DNA of 64,000 nt from Lamellibrachia columna (lineage: Eukaryota; Annelida; Polychaeta; Sabellida; Siboglinidae), in the NCBI GenBank assembly GCA_963662155.1, contig OY759267.1, positions 38,940,439 through 39,004,438 on the forward strand. Direction: 5' to 3'. The notes beneath the pieces are model-generated. The model was not told the DNA's origin. It ran no database searches and saw only the letters and a list, made by a program, of their open reading frames with translations. Below, in pieces: positions 22,889 through 37,024 of the stretch. Position 1 is the stretch's first letter, and every line of letters starts with the position of its first letter. Position numbers and translations under genes: made by a program.

Positions 22889-25800
22889 CTGTACCCACAG
22901 TACAGAGCTAGAATACATTGTCACTGTCTCACAGTACACAGCTAGAATACATATACACTGTACCCACAGTACACAGCTAGAATACATAGTCACTGTATCC
23001 AGAGTACACAGCTAAATTACATAGTCACTTTACCCAAAGTACACAACTAGAATACGTAGTCACTGTACCCACTGTATGCAGCTAGAATACATATATATAC
23101 ATACTGTACCCAGAGTACACAACTAGAATACACAGTCACTGTACCCACAGTACACAGCTAGATTACATAGTCACTTTACCCACAGTGCACATATAGAATA
23201 TAAATTCACTGTACCCAGAGTACACTGCTAGAATACATAGTTACTCTACCCACAGTACACAGCTACAGTACATAGTCACTGTACACACAGTACACAGCTA
23301 GAATACATAGACACTGTACCCACAGTGAACAGCTAGAATACATAGTCACTGTACCCACAGAACACAGCTTTAATATATATATATTCACTGTATATACAGT
23401 ACACAGCTACAGAACATAGCCACTGTATCTACAGTACACTGATAGAATATATATTCACTGCACCAACAATACACAGCTAGAATTCATAGTCACTATACCC
23501 ACAGTACATAGTACTCAGCTACAATTCGTAGTCACTGTATCCACAGTACAGAGCTAGAATACATAGTCACTGTACCCACAGTACACAGCTAGAATATATA
23601 GTCACTATACCCAGAGTACACAACTAGAATACATAGTCACTGTACCCACAGTATGCAGCTAGAATACATATTTACTGTACACAAAGTACACAACTAGAAA
23701 ACATAGTCATTGTACCCACAATACACAGCAAGAATGCATAATCACTGTACCCACAGTATACAGCTACAATTCGTAGACACTGTACCCACAGTACAGAGCT
23801 AGAATACATAGTCACTGTACCCACAGTACACAGCTAGAATATATAGTCACTGTACACAGAGTACACAGTTAAATAGAATAATTAGTCACTGTACGAAGAG
23901 TACACAGCTAGAGTACATAGAACTGTACCCATAGTACACGGCTAGAATACATAGTCACTGTACCCACAGTAGTCAGCTAGATTACATAATCACAATAACC
24001 ACAGTTCACAGCTAGAATACATAATCAATGTAACCACAGTACACAGCTAAAGTACATAGTCACTGTACTCACAGTACTCTGCTACAGTACATAGTCACTG
24101 TACCCACATTACACAGCTAGAATACTTAGTCACTGTATCCAGAGTACACAGCTATAATACTTAGTCACTGTACAAAGAGTACACAGCTATAATACATATT
24201 CACTGTACCCAAAGTACACAGCTAGAATACATAGTCACTGTACCCACAGTATACAGCTACAATTCAAAGTCACTCAACCCATAGTACAATGCTATAATAC
24301 ATATACACAGTACACAGTTAAAATACATATTCACTGTACCCACAGTAAACAACTAGAATACATAGCCACTGTACCCACAGTACACATGTAGAATACATAA
24401 TAACAGTCACTGTACCCACAGTACACCACTACAATTCATAGTCACTGTACCCACATTACTCAGCTAGCATACATAGTCACTGTACCCACAGTGCACACCT
24501 AGCGTACAATATTACTGTACCCAAAGTACACAGTTAGAATACATAGTAACTGTACCCACAGTACTCAACTATAATACATAGTCACTGTACCCACAGCACA
24601 CAGCTAGAATACGTAGTCACTATACCCACGGTACACAAATAGAATACATATTCACTGTACCAACAGTACAGAGCTAGAATACATAGTCACTGTCCCACAG
24701 TACACAGCTAGAATACATATTCACTGTACCCACAGTACACAGCTAGAATACATAGTCAATATATTCAGAGTACACAGCTAAATTACATAGTTACTGTACC
24801 CACAGTACACATCTAGAATACATATTTACTGTACCCAGAGTACACAACTAGAATACATAGACACTGTACCCACATAACACAGCTAGAATTCGTTGTCACT
24901 ATACCCACAGTACACGGCTAGAATACATAGTCACTTTACCCACAGTGTACAGCTAGAATATAAAGTCACTGTATCCACAATACACAGCTAGAATATGTAG
25001 TTGCTGTACCCAGAGTACTCAGCTACAGTACAGTAAACAGTACACAGCTAAAAGTCATATTGACTTCATCCACAGTACACACCTAGAATATATAGTAACT
25101 GTGCCCACATTACACAGCTAGAATACATAATCACTGTACGCACAGTACACAAGTAGAACGCATAGTCACTGTACCCACAATACACAGCTAGAATATATAG
25201 TTGCTGTACCCACAGTACTCAGATACGGTACATAGTAACTGTACCCACAGTACACAGCTAGCAAACATAGTCACTGTACCCACAGTACACAGCTACAGTA
25301 CCTTTTCACTGAACACACAGTACACAGCTAGAATGCATAGGTACTGTACCACTGTACACAGCTACAGTACATAGACACTTTACCCTCAGTACACCGCTAG
25401 AATACATAGTCACTGTATCCAGAGTACACAGCTATAATACATAGTTACTATACCCACAGTACACAAGACACAGCTACATTTCATAGTCACTGTATCCATA
25501 GTACACAGCTAGATTACATAATCACTGTACCCAAAGTACACAGCTAGAATATGTAGTCACTATGCCCAGAGTACACAACTAGAATACATAGTCACTGTAC
25601 CCACAGTACAGAGCTAGAATACATAGTCACTGTACCCAGAGTACACAACTAGAATACATAGACACTGTACCCACAGAACACAGCTAGAATGCATAGTCAC
25701 TGTACCCACTGTACACGGCTAGAATACATAGTCACTGTACCCACAGTACACAGCTAGAATACATAGACACTGTACCCACAGAACACAGCTAGAATGCATA

Positions 25801-26391
25801 GTCACTGTACCCACAGTACACGGCTAGAATACAAAGTTACTGTACCCACAGTACACAGCTAGAATACAAAGTTACTGTACCCACAGTACACAGCTACAGT
25901 ACATAGCCACTGTACCCACAGTACACATCTAGAATACATAGTCACTGTATCCAGAGTACAGAACTAAAGTAAATAGTCAATGTACCCACAGAACACAGCT
26001 AGAATGCATAGTCTCTGTTCCCACAGTACACAACTGGAATACATAATCTCTGTACCAACAGTACACAGCTAGAATACATAGTCTCTGTACCCAGAGTACA
26101 CAGCTACAGTACATAGTCACTGTACCCACAGTACACAGCTAGAATACATAGTCACTTTACTCACAATACACAGCTAGAATACATAGTCAATGTATCCAGA
26201 GTACACAGCTATAATACATAGTCACTATACCCACAGTACACAGTACACAACTACAAATCGTAGTCACTGTATCAACAGTACACACCTAGAACACATAGTC
26301 ACTGTACCCAAAGTACACAGCTAGAATACATAATCACTGTACGCACAGTACACAAGTAGAATGCATAGTCATTGTACCAACAGAACACAGC

Positions 26392-26434
<43 letters not shown>

Positions 26435-28480
26435 CTGTATGCACTGTACACAGCTACAGTACATAGCCACTGTACCTACAGTAAATTGCTAGAATACATT
26501 TTCACTGTACATACAGTAAACAGCTAGAATACATCATCACAGTAACCACAGTACATGGCTACAAAACATAGTCACTGTACCCACAGTAAACATTTAGAAT
26601 ACATAGTCACTGTACCCACAGTAAACATTTAGAATAAATAATCACAGCAACCATAGTACACGGCTAGAAGACGTAATCAATGTAACCACAGTACACGGCG
26701 AGAATACATTGTCACTGGACCCAGAGTACACAGCTACAGTATATAGTCACTGTACCCACAGTACACAGCTAGAATACATAGTCACTTTACCCACAATACA
26801 GAGTTAGAATATATAGTCACTGTACCCAGAGTACACAACTAGAATACATAGTCACTGTAACCAGAGAACACAGCTAGAAAACATAATCACTGTACAATAG
26901 TGCACAAATAGAATATAAAGTCACTGTACCCACAGAACACAGCTAGAATATATAGTTATTGTACCCACAGTACATAGCTACAGTACATATTCACTGTACC
27001 CACAGTACACAGCTAGAATACATAGTCACTTTACCCACAATACAGAGTTAGAATATATAGTCACTGTACCCAGAGTACACAACTAGAATACATAGTCACT
27101 GTAACCAGAGAACACAGCTAGAAAACATAATCACTGTACCCACAGTGCACAGCTACAATTCATAATCACTATACCCACAATACTCACCTAACATACATAG
27201 TCACTGTATCCACAGTACAGGGCTAGAATACATAGTCACTGTACCCACAGTACTCAGCTAACATACATAATCACTGTACCCACAGTACTCAGCTAACATA
27301 CATAATCACTGTACCCACAGTACACGGCTAGAATGCATAGTTAATGTACCCACAGTACTCAACTATAATACATAGTCACTGTACCGAAAGTACACAGTAC
27401 AAAGCTACAATTCATAGTCACTGGATCCACAGTACACATATAGAATACATAGTCACTGTACACAAGGTACATGTCTAGAATACATAGTAACTGTACCCAC
27501 AGTATACACCTAGAATACAATGTTACTGTACCCACAGTACACAGCTAGAATACATAGTAACTGTACCCACAGTACTCAACTATAATACATAGTCACTGTA
27601 CCCACAGCACACAGCTAGAATAGGTAGTCACTATACCCACAGTACACAACTAGAATATATATATATATATATTCACTGTACCCACAGTACAGAGCCAGAA
27701 TACATAGTCACTGTCCCACAGTACACAGCTAGAATACATATACACTGTACCCACAGTACACAGCTAGAATACATAGTCACTGTATCCAGAGTACACAGCT
27801 AAATTACATAGTCACTTTACCCAAAGTACACAACTAGAATACGTAGTCACTGTACCCACTGTATGCAGCTAGAATACATATATATACATACTGTACCCAG
27901 AGTATACAACTAGAATACACAGTCACTGTACCCACAGTACACAGCTAGATTACATAGTCACTTTACCCGCAGTGCACATATAGAATATAAATTCACTGTA
28001 CCCAGAGTACACTGCTAGAATACATAGTTACTCTACCCACAGTACACAGCTACAGTACATAGTCACTGTACACACAGTACACAGCTAGAATACATAGACA
28101 CTGTACCCACAGTGCACAGCTAGAATACATAGTCACTGTACCCACAGAACACAGCTTTAATATATATATATATTCACTGTATATACAGTACACAGCTACA
28201 GTACATAGCCACTGTATCTACAGTACACTGATAGAATATATATTCACTGCACCAACAATAAACAGCTACAATTCGTAGTCACTGTATCCACAGTACAGAG
28301 CTAGAATACATTGTCACTGAACCCACAGTACACAGCTAGAATATATAGTCACTATACCCAGAGTACACAACTAGAATACATAGTCACTGTACCCACAGTA
28401 TGCAGCTAGAATACATATTTACTGTACACAAAGTACACAACTAGAAAACATAGTCATTGTACCCACAATACACAGCAAGA
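22885..28480 (+). repeat. 35-bp minisatellite array, left arm (~160 units)
   Basis: The unit is AGTCACTGTACCCACAGTAC + ACAGCTAGAATACAT (35 bp). Units are diverged by point changes (CAGAGTAC, AACTAGAA, AAATTACAT) but the period is kept. Each contains ACTGT-ACCC-ACAGT, a small inverted repeat. Larger blocks recur: 27,650-28,475 repeats 22,890-23,735 in the same orientation. Short TA runs punctuate it near 23,373, 26,397, 27,657 and 28,160. No coding is seen. Confidence 0.95.
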
Positions 28481-28960
28481 ATGTGGGCCCCCTGGCGACT
28501 GTACCATTACTCTATGGCGGGGGTGGTGAGGTGTGGGAATCAGAAGATAATGGCTACACTGGACTCACTACTACTCTATGGAGCTTGTCCATATGTAGAG
28601 GGGAGTCACTAGCGAGAATACAACACCAAGCGTGCATGGGGGTGGTCAGATGGCTATACTCCTCTCATTACTCTATGGTGGGGGTGGTGAGGTGTGGGAA
28701 CTAGAAGGTAATGGCTACACTCGACTCACTACTACTCTATGGAGCTTGTCCATATGTAGAGGGGTGCCACTAGCAAGAATACAACACCTTTTTCAAGTTG
28801 CGTGTGAAAGTGTATGAGATGGTGAGACAGAGCAAGGCAGGCTAGAGACAGTGTCATAAAGTGCAGAAATATATGCTGAGATGCTGAGAAAAAGCAAGGC
28901 AGGCTGGAGACAGTGTCATAAAATAAATAAATGTATGCTGAGATGGTGATAAACAGCATG
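28481..28960. other. Centre of element A: two families of non-satellite direct repeats
   Basis: The array stops abruptly at TGGGCCCCCTGGCGACTGTACC. Two ~165-bp units follow (CATTACTCTATGGYGGGGGTGG...GCTTGTCCATATGTAGAGGG...GAATACAACACC). Then come two and a half ~62-bp units (GAGATGSTGAGA...AGCAAGGCAGGCT...GACAGTGTCATAAA). The short open frames (28,483-28,817) reflect these repeats. This is the only part of element A outside its mirror symmetry, so it is where any function not shared with the arms would sit. Confidence 0.85.
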
Positions 28961-31900
28961 TACTCTTCGTACAGTGACTAAGTATTATATTTAACTGTGT
29001 ACTCTGTGTACAGTGAATATACATTCTAGCTGTGTACTGTGGGTTGAGTGACTATGTATTTTAGTTGTGTACTGTGGGTACAGTGTCTACGAATTGTAGC
29101 TGTATACTGTGGGTACAGTGACTATGCATTCTTGCTGTGTATTGTGGGTACAATGACTATGTTTTCTAGTTGTGTACTTTGTGTACAGTAAATATGTATT
29201 CTAGCTGCATACTGTGGGTACAGTGACTATGTATTCTAGTTGTGTACTCTGGGTATAGTGACTATATATTCTAGCTGTGTACTGTGGGTTCAGTGACTAT
29301 GTATTCTAGCTCTGTACTGTGGATACAGTGACTACGAATTGTAGCTGTTTATTGTTGGTGCAGTGAATATATATTCTATCAGTGTACTGTAGATACAGTG
29401 GCTATGTACTGTAGCTGTGTACTGTATATACAGTGAATATATATATATATTAAAGCTGTGTTCTGTGGGTACAGTGACTATGTATTCTAGCTGTGCACTG
29501 TGGGTACAGTGTCTATGTATTCTAGCTGTGTACTGTGTGTACAGTGACTATGTACTGTAGCTGTGTACTGTGGGTAGAGTAACTATGTATTCTAGCAGTG
29601 TACTCTGGGTACAGTGAATTTATATTCTATATGTGCACTGCGGGTAAAGTGACTATGTAATCTAGCTGTGTACTGTGGGTACAGTGACTGTGTATTCTAG
29701 TTGTGTACTCTGGGTACAGTATGTATATATATGTATTCTAGCTGCATACAGTGGGTACAGTGACTACGTATTCTAGTTGTGTACTTTGGGTAAAGTGACT
29801 ATGTAATTTAGCTGTGTACTCTGGATACAGTGACTATGTATTCTAGCTGTGTACTGTGGGTACAGTGTATATGTATTCTAGCTGTGTACTGTGGGACAGT
29901 GACTATGTATTCTGGCTCTGTACTGTAGGTACAGTGAATATATATATATATATATATTCTAGTTGTGTACTGTGGGTATAGTGACTACCTATTCTAGCTG
30001 TGTGCTGTGGGTACAGTGACTATGTATTATAGTTGAGTACTGTGGGTACAGTTACTATGTATTCTAGCTGTGTACTGTGGGTACAGTAACATTGTATTCT
30101 AGGTGTATACTGTGGGTACAGTTACTATGTATTCTAGACATGTACCTTGTGTACAGTGACTATGTATTCTATATGTGTACTGTGGATCCAGTGACTATGA
30201 ATTGTAGCTTTGTACTGTGTACTTTCGGTACAGTGACTATGTATTATAGTTGAGTACTGTGGGTACATTAACTATGTATTCTAGCCGTGTACTGTGGGTA
30301 CAGTGATTATGTATGTTAGCTGAGTACTGTGGGTACAGTGACTATGTATTCTAGCCCTGTACTGTGGGTACAGTGACTATGTATGTTAGGTGAGTATTGT
30401 GGGTATAGTGATTATGAATTGTAGCTGTGCACTGTGGGTACAGTGATTATGTTTTCTAGCTGTGTTCTCTGGTTACAGTGACTATGTATTCTAGTTGTGT
30501 ACTCTGGGTATAGTGACTATATATTCTAGCTGTGTACTGTGGGTTCAGTGACTATGTATTCTAGCTCTGTACTGTGGATACAGTGACTACGAATTGTAGC
30601 TGTTTATTGTTGGTGCAGTGAATATATATTCTATCAGTGTACTGTAGATACAGTGGCTATGTACTGTAGCTGTGTACTGTATATACAGTGAATATATATA
30701 TATATATTAAAGCTGTGTTCTGTGGGTACAGTGACTATGTATTCTAGCTGTGCACTGTGGGTAGAGTGTCTATGTATTCTAGCTGTGTACTGTGTGTACA
30801 GTGACTATGTACTGTAGCTGTGTACTGTGGGTAGAGTAACTATGTATTCTAGCAGTGTACTCTGGGTACAGTGAATTTATATTCTATATGTGCACTGCGG
30901 GTAAAGTGACTATGTAATCTAGCTGTGTACTGTGGGTACAGTGACTGTGTATTCTAGTTGTGTACTCTGGGTACAGTATGTATATATATGTATTCTAGCT
31001 GCATACAGTGGGTACAGTGACTACGTATTCTAGTTGTGTACTTTGGGTAAAGTGACTATGTAATTTAGCTGTGTACTCTGGATACAGTGACTATGTATTC
31101 TAGCTGTGTACTGTGGGTACAGTGTATATGTATTCTAGCTGTGTACTGTGGGACAGTGACTATGTATTCTGGCTCTGTACTGTAGGTACAGTGAATATAT
31201 ATATATATATATATTCTAGTTGTGTACTGTGGGTATAGTGACTACCTATTCTAGCTGTGTGCTGTGGGTACAGTGACTATGTATTATAGTTGAGTACTGT
31301 GGGTACAGTTGCTATGTATTCTAGCTGTGTACTGTGGGTACAGTAACATTGTATTCTAGGTGTATACTGTGGGTACAGTTACTATGTATTCTAGACATGT
31401 ACCTTGTGTACAGTGACTATGTATTCTATATGTGTACTGTGGATCCAGTGACTATGAATTGTAGCTTTGTACTGTGTACTTTCGGTACAGTGACTATGTA
31501 TTATAGTTGAGTACTGTGGGTACATTAACTATGTATTCTAGCCGTGTACTGTGGGTACAGTGATTATTTATATTATCTGAGTACTGTGGGTACAGTGACT
31601 ATGTATTCTAGCCCTGTACTGTGGGTACAGTGACTATGTATGTTAGGTGAGTATTGTGGGTATAGTGATTATGAATTGTGGCTGTGCACTGTGGGTTCAG
31701 TGATTATGTTTTCTAGCTGTGTTCTCTGGTTACAGTGACTATGTATTCTAGTTGTGTACTCTGGGTACAGTGACTATATATTCTAACTCTGTATTGTGGG
31801 TAAAGTGACTATGTATTCTAGCTGTGTACTGTGGGTACAGTGAATATGTACTGTAGCTGTGTACTGTGGGTACAATAACTATATATTCTAGCTGTGTTCT

Positions 31901-34900
31901 GTGGGTACAGTGACTTTATATTCTATTTGTGCACTATTGTACAGTGACTATGTATTCTAACCGTGTACTGTGGGTATAGTGACTAAATATTCTAGCTGTG
32001 TACTGTGGGTACAGAGAATATGTATTCTAGCTGTGTACTGCACGTACAGTGAATATGTATTCTAGCAGTGTACTGTGGGTACAGTGACTATATACTGTAG
32101 CTGTGTACTCTGGGTCCAGTGACAATGTATTCTCGCCGTGTACTGTGGTTACATTTTTTACGTCTTCTAGCCGTGTACTATGGTTGCTGTGATTATTTAT
32201 TCTAAATGTTTACTGTGGGTACAGTGACTATGTATTCTAAATGTTTACTGTGGGTACAGTGACTATGTTTTGTAGCCATGTACTGTGGTTACTGTGATGA
32301 TGTATTCTAGCTGTTTACTGTATGTACAGTGAAAATGTATTCTAGCAATTTACTGTAGGTACAGTGGCTATGTACTGTAGCTGTGTACAGTGCATACAGT
32401 GAATATATATATATATATTAAAGCTGTGTTCTGTTGGTACAATGACTATGTATTCTACTTGTGTACTGTGCGTACAGTGATTATGTATTCTAGCTGTGTA
32501 CTTTGGGTACAGTGACTATGTGTTCTAGGTGTGTACTGTTGATACAGTGACTACGATTTGTAGTTGTGTACTGTGTACTGTGGGTATAGTGACTATGTAT
32601 TATAGCTGTGTACTCTGGATACATTGACTATGTATTCTAGCTGTGTATTGTGAGTAAAGTGACTATGTATTCTAGCTGTGTACTGTGGGTACAGTGACTA
32701 TGTACTGTAGCTGTGTACTCTGGGTACAGAGACTATGTATTCTAGCTGTGTACTGTTGGTACAGAGATTATGTATTCCAGTTGTGTACTGTGGGAACAGA
32801 GACTATGCATTCTAGCTGTGTTCTTTGGGTACATTGACTATTTACTTTAGTTCTGTACTCTGGATACAGTGACTATGTATTCTAGATGTGTACTGTGGGT
32901 ACAGTGGCTATGTACTGTAGCTGTGTACTGTGAGTACAGTAACTTTGTATTCTAGCTGTGTACTGTGGGTACAGTGACTATGTATTCTAGCCGTGTACAG
33001 TGGGTACAGTGACTATGCATTCTAGCTGTGTTCTGTGGGTACAGTGTCTATGTATTCTAGTTGTGTACTCTGGGTACAGTGACTATGTATTCTAGCTCTG
33101 TACTGTGGGTACAGTGACTATGTATTCTAGTTGTGTACTCTGGGCATAGTGACTACATATTCTAGCTGTGTACTGTGGGTACAGTGATTATGTAATCTAG
33201 CTGTGTACTATGGATACAGTGACTATGAAATGTAGCTGTGTCTTGTGTACTGTGGGTATAGTAACTATGTATTATAGCTGTGTACTCTGGATACAGTGAC
33301 TATGTATTCTAGCGGTGTACTGAGGGTAAAGTGTCTATGTACTGTAGCTGTGTACAGTGGTACAGTACCTATGCATTCTAGCTGTGTACTGTGTGTTCAG
33401 TGAAAAGGTACTGTAGCTGTGTACTGTGGGTACAGTGACTATGTTTGCTAGCTGTGTACTGTGGGTACAGTTACTATGTACCGTAGCTGAGTACTGTGGG
33501 TACAGCAACTATATATTCTAGCTGTGTATTGTGGGTACAGTGACTATGCGTTCTACTTGTGTACTGTGCGTACAGTGATTATGTATTCTAGCTGTGTAAT
33601 GTGGGCACAGTTACTATATATTCTAGGTGTGTACTGTGGATGAAGTCAATATGACTTTTAGCTGTGTACTGTTTACTGTACTGTAGCTGAGTACTCTGGG
33701 TACAGCAACTACATATTCTAGCTGTGTATTGTGGATACAGTGACTTTATATTCTAGCTGTACACTGTGGGTAAAGTGACTATGTATTCTAGCCGTGTACT
33801 GTGGGTATAGTGACAACGAATTCTAGCTGTGTTATGTGGGTACAGTGACTATGTATTCTAGTTGTGTACTCTGGGTACAGTAAATATGTATTCTAGATGT
33901 GTACTGTGGGTACAGTAACTATGTAATTTAGCTGTGTACTCTGAATATATTGACTATGTATTCTAGTTGTGTACTGTGGGTACAGTGAATATGTATTCTA
34001 GCTGTGTACTGTGGGACAGTGACTATGTATTCTAGCTCAGTACTGTTGGTACAGTGAATATGTATTCTATTTGTGTACCGTGGGTATAGTGACTACGTAT
34101 TCTAGCTGTGTGCTGTGGGTACAGTGACTATGTATTATAGTTGAGTACTGTGGGTACAGTTACTATGTATTCTAACTGTGTACTTTGGGTACAGTAATAT
34201 TGTACGCTAGGTGTGCACTGTGGGTACAGTGACTATGTATGCTAGCTGAGTAATGTGGGTACAGTGACTATGAATTGTAGTGGTGTACTGTGGGTACAGT
34301 GACTGTTATTATGTATTCTACATGTGTACTGTGGGTACAGTGGCTATGTATTCTAGTTGTTTACTGTGGGTACAGTGAATATGTATTTTAACTGTGTACT
34401 GGGTATATGTATTATAGCATTGTACTATGGGTTGAGTGACTTTGAATTGTAGCTGTATACTGTGGGTACAGTGACTATGTATTCTAGCTGTGTACTTTGG
34501 GTACAGTGAATATGTATTATAGCTATGTACTCTTTGTACAGTGACTAAGTATTATAGCTGTGTACTCTGGATACAGTGACTAAGTATTCTAGCTGTGTAA
34601 TGTGGGTACAGTGACTATGTACTGTAGCAGAGTACTGTGGGTACAGTGACTATGTACTTTAGCTGTGTACTGTGGTTACATTGATTATGTATTCTAGCTG
34701 TGAACTGTGGTTATTGTGATTATGTAATCTAGCTGACTACTGTGGGTACAGTGACTATGTATTCTAGCCGTGTACTATGGGTACAGTTCTATGTACTCTA
34801 GCTGTGTACTCTTCGTACAGTGACTAATTATTCTATTTAACTGTGTACTCTGTGTACAGTGACTATATATTCTAGCTGTGTACTGTGGGTACAGTGACTA

Positions 34901-35821
34901 TGTATTCTAGCTCTGTACTGTGGGTACAGTGTCTACGAATTGTAGCTGTATACTGTGGGTACAGTGATTATGCATTCTTGCTGTGTATTGTGGGTACAAT
35001 GACTATGTTATCTAGTTGTGTACTTTGTGTACAGTAAATATGTATTCTAGCTGCATACTGTGGGTACAGTGACTATGTATTCTAGTTGTGTACTCTGGGT
35101 ATAGTGACTATATATTCTAGCTGTGTACTGTGGGTACAGTGACTATGTATTCTAGCTCTGTACTGTGGATACAGTGACTACGAATTGTAGCTGAGTACTA
35201 TGTACTGTGGGTATAATGACTATGAATTCTAGCTGTGTATTGTTGGTGCAGTGAATATATATTCTATCAGTGTACTGTAGATACAGTGGCTATGTTCTGT
35301 AGCTGTGTACTGTATATACAGTGAATATATATATATTAAAGCTGTGTTCTGTGGGTACAGTGACTATGTATTCTAGCTGTTCACTGTGGGTACAGTGTCT
35401 ATGTATTCTAGCTGTGTACTGTGTGTACAGTGACTATGTACTGTAGCTGTGTACTGTGGGGTAGAGTAACTATGTATTCTAGCAGTGTACTCTGGGTACA
35501 GTGAATTTATATTCTATATGTGCACTGTGGGTAAAGTGACTATGTAATCTAGCTGTGTACTGTGGGTACAGTGACTGTGTATTCTAGTTGTGTACTCTGG
35601 GTACAGTATGTATATATATGTATTCTAGCTGCATACAGTGGGTACAGTGACTACGTATTCTAGTTGTGTACTTTGGGTAAAGTGACTATGTAATTTAGCT
35701 GTGTACTCTGGATACAGTGACTATGTATTCTAGCTGTGTACTGTGGGTACAGTGTATATGTATTCTAGCTGTGTACTGTGAGACAGTGACTATGTATTCT
35801 AGCTCTGTACTGTGGGTACAG

Positions 35822-35823
<2 letters not shown>
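28961..35823 (-). repeat. 35-bp minisatellite array, right arm (~195 units, reversed)
   Basis: The unit is the reverse complement of the left array (ATGTATTCTAGCTGTGTACTG + TGGGTACAGTGACT). It is about 1.27 kb longer than the left array. A direct duplication explains this: the block starting at about 29,241 repeats at about 30,496 (shift 1255 bp), through about 31,740. A third, partial copy of the same block lies at about 35,096-35,820. Confidence 0.93.

Positions 35824-35883
<60 letters not shown>
35824..35883. repeat. (TA)n at the inner edge of the right inverted end
   Basis: About 60 bases of AT dinucleotide, mirroring 22,842-22,884. Confidence 0.95.
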
Positions 35884-35886
<3 letters not shown>

Positions 35887-37018
35887 TAGTTGTATGAAAC
35901 TAAAGTCCCGTTCTTTTTATAGCTAGGTGAACGAACAAACACACTTCACTACATATGTGTGCTGGGTAAATTGTAGGAATTATGGGTAAATTGTAGGAAT
36001 TATGGGTAAATTGTAGGAATTATGGGTAAACTGTAGGAGTTATGGGTAAAGTGTAAGAGCGCACTATTTAACAATATTGACATATAACGAAAATATGCGT
36101 ATGGCAAGAGACTTTAGAGTCCTCTGTCTAACGTTTGTGGACGATATTGTGTCATTATTTTCAAATATTTAATAAAATGTCCTTTTACTCTTATTCAATA
36201 GGGGAATTATAGGTAAATTGTAGGAATTATGGGTAAACTGTAGGAGGTATGGGTAAAGTGTAAGAGCGCACTATTTAACAATATTGACATATAACGAAAA
36301 TATGCGTATGGCAAGAGACTTTAGAGTCCTCTGTCTAACATTTGTGAACGATATTGTGTCATTATTTTCAACAACAACAAAAAAAAAAAGGAATTTTGGG
36401 TAAACTGTAGGAGGTATGGTAAAGTGTAAGAGCGCATTATTTTTTAATATTTACTTATAAAGAAAATATAGTACGATATCGTGTTTTGTTAGTTTCTCGT
36501 CTCCTCGTTAGGTCCTTTGATCTCAGTTATTAATGACCCTGTTAATGGTAATATCAAGAGACTTCAGAGTCCTCTGTCTAACGTTTGTGGACAATATTGC
36601 GTAGCTTTTCTATTGCTTCGTTGTAACGGCTTGCCAATGGGGACGCTCTAGGGTTATGGATAGGGTTACGGACCAGGGGGCGCTCGGGCTACCCAGAAGG
36701 TTGTGAGGCTGCGCGCACAGTTAAAATAAAAAAAAAATAATAATAATAATAAAAAAAATAATAAAAAAAATAAAAAAAATTATAATAAAAAAATAAATAA
36801 ATAAATATATATATTAAAAAAAAAATTAACATTTAATTCAGTCGCCAGGGGGTGCTCTAGACGGTTAGGGTTAGCTCCAGTCGCTAGGGTGCGCTTAGGT
36901 TACCCAGAAGGCACTGCGCTCTTGGATGTGCGCTCGTGTAAGGCTGCGCGCGCAACCGGATGCAGAAGTAGACCATGGGTGCAAATAAGTGAGGATTGAA
37001 AAGCTATAAGGTACTACT
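35884..37018 (-). repeat. Right terminal inverted repeat of element A
   Basis: Reverse complement of 21,722-22,841, with differences mainly in homopolymer and TTATT runs and scattered single bases (for example GGTCTAC against GGTTTAC). It ends GGTACTACT. Confidence 0.92.
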
Positions 37019-37024
37019 AACCGC
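37019..37024. repeat. Right 6-bp target-site duplication AACCGC
   Basis: Exact copy of 21,716-21,721. Removing element A and one AACCGC restores a continuous LINE C-terminus apart from a one-base frame slip. Confidence 0.9.

Larger units (their letters stand above)
21722..37018. mobile_element. 15.3-kb palindromic (foldback) transposon, element A
   Basis: The termini are AGTAGTACCTTATAG... and the exact reverse ...CTATAAGGTACTACT, bounded by a perfect 6-bp duplication. The inverted ends (about 1.12 kb left, about 1.13 kb right) look nearly identical over the first several hundred bases. Inside come a TA tract, a 35-bp minisatellite, a ~480-bp centre, then the minisatellite in reverse, a TA tract and the other end. 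There is no transposase, polymerase or other gene. The 6-bp duplication, 5'-AG end, kilobase-long inverted ends and 15-kb size match Polinton/Maverick hallmarks; a satellite-filled interior resembles Foldback elements. I infer a non-autonomous element, class unproven. Confidence 0.85.

Noticed and set aside
22885..35823. CRISPR-like regularity of the 35-bp array
   Set aside because: There are no unique spacers between repeats, the unit is contiguous, the DNA is eukaryotic, and the orientation flips at a palindrome centre.
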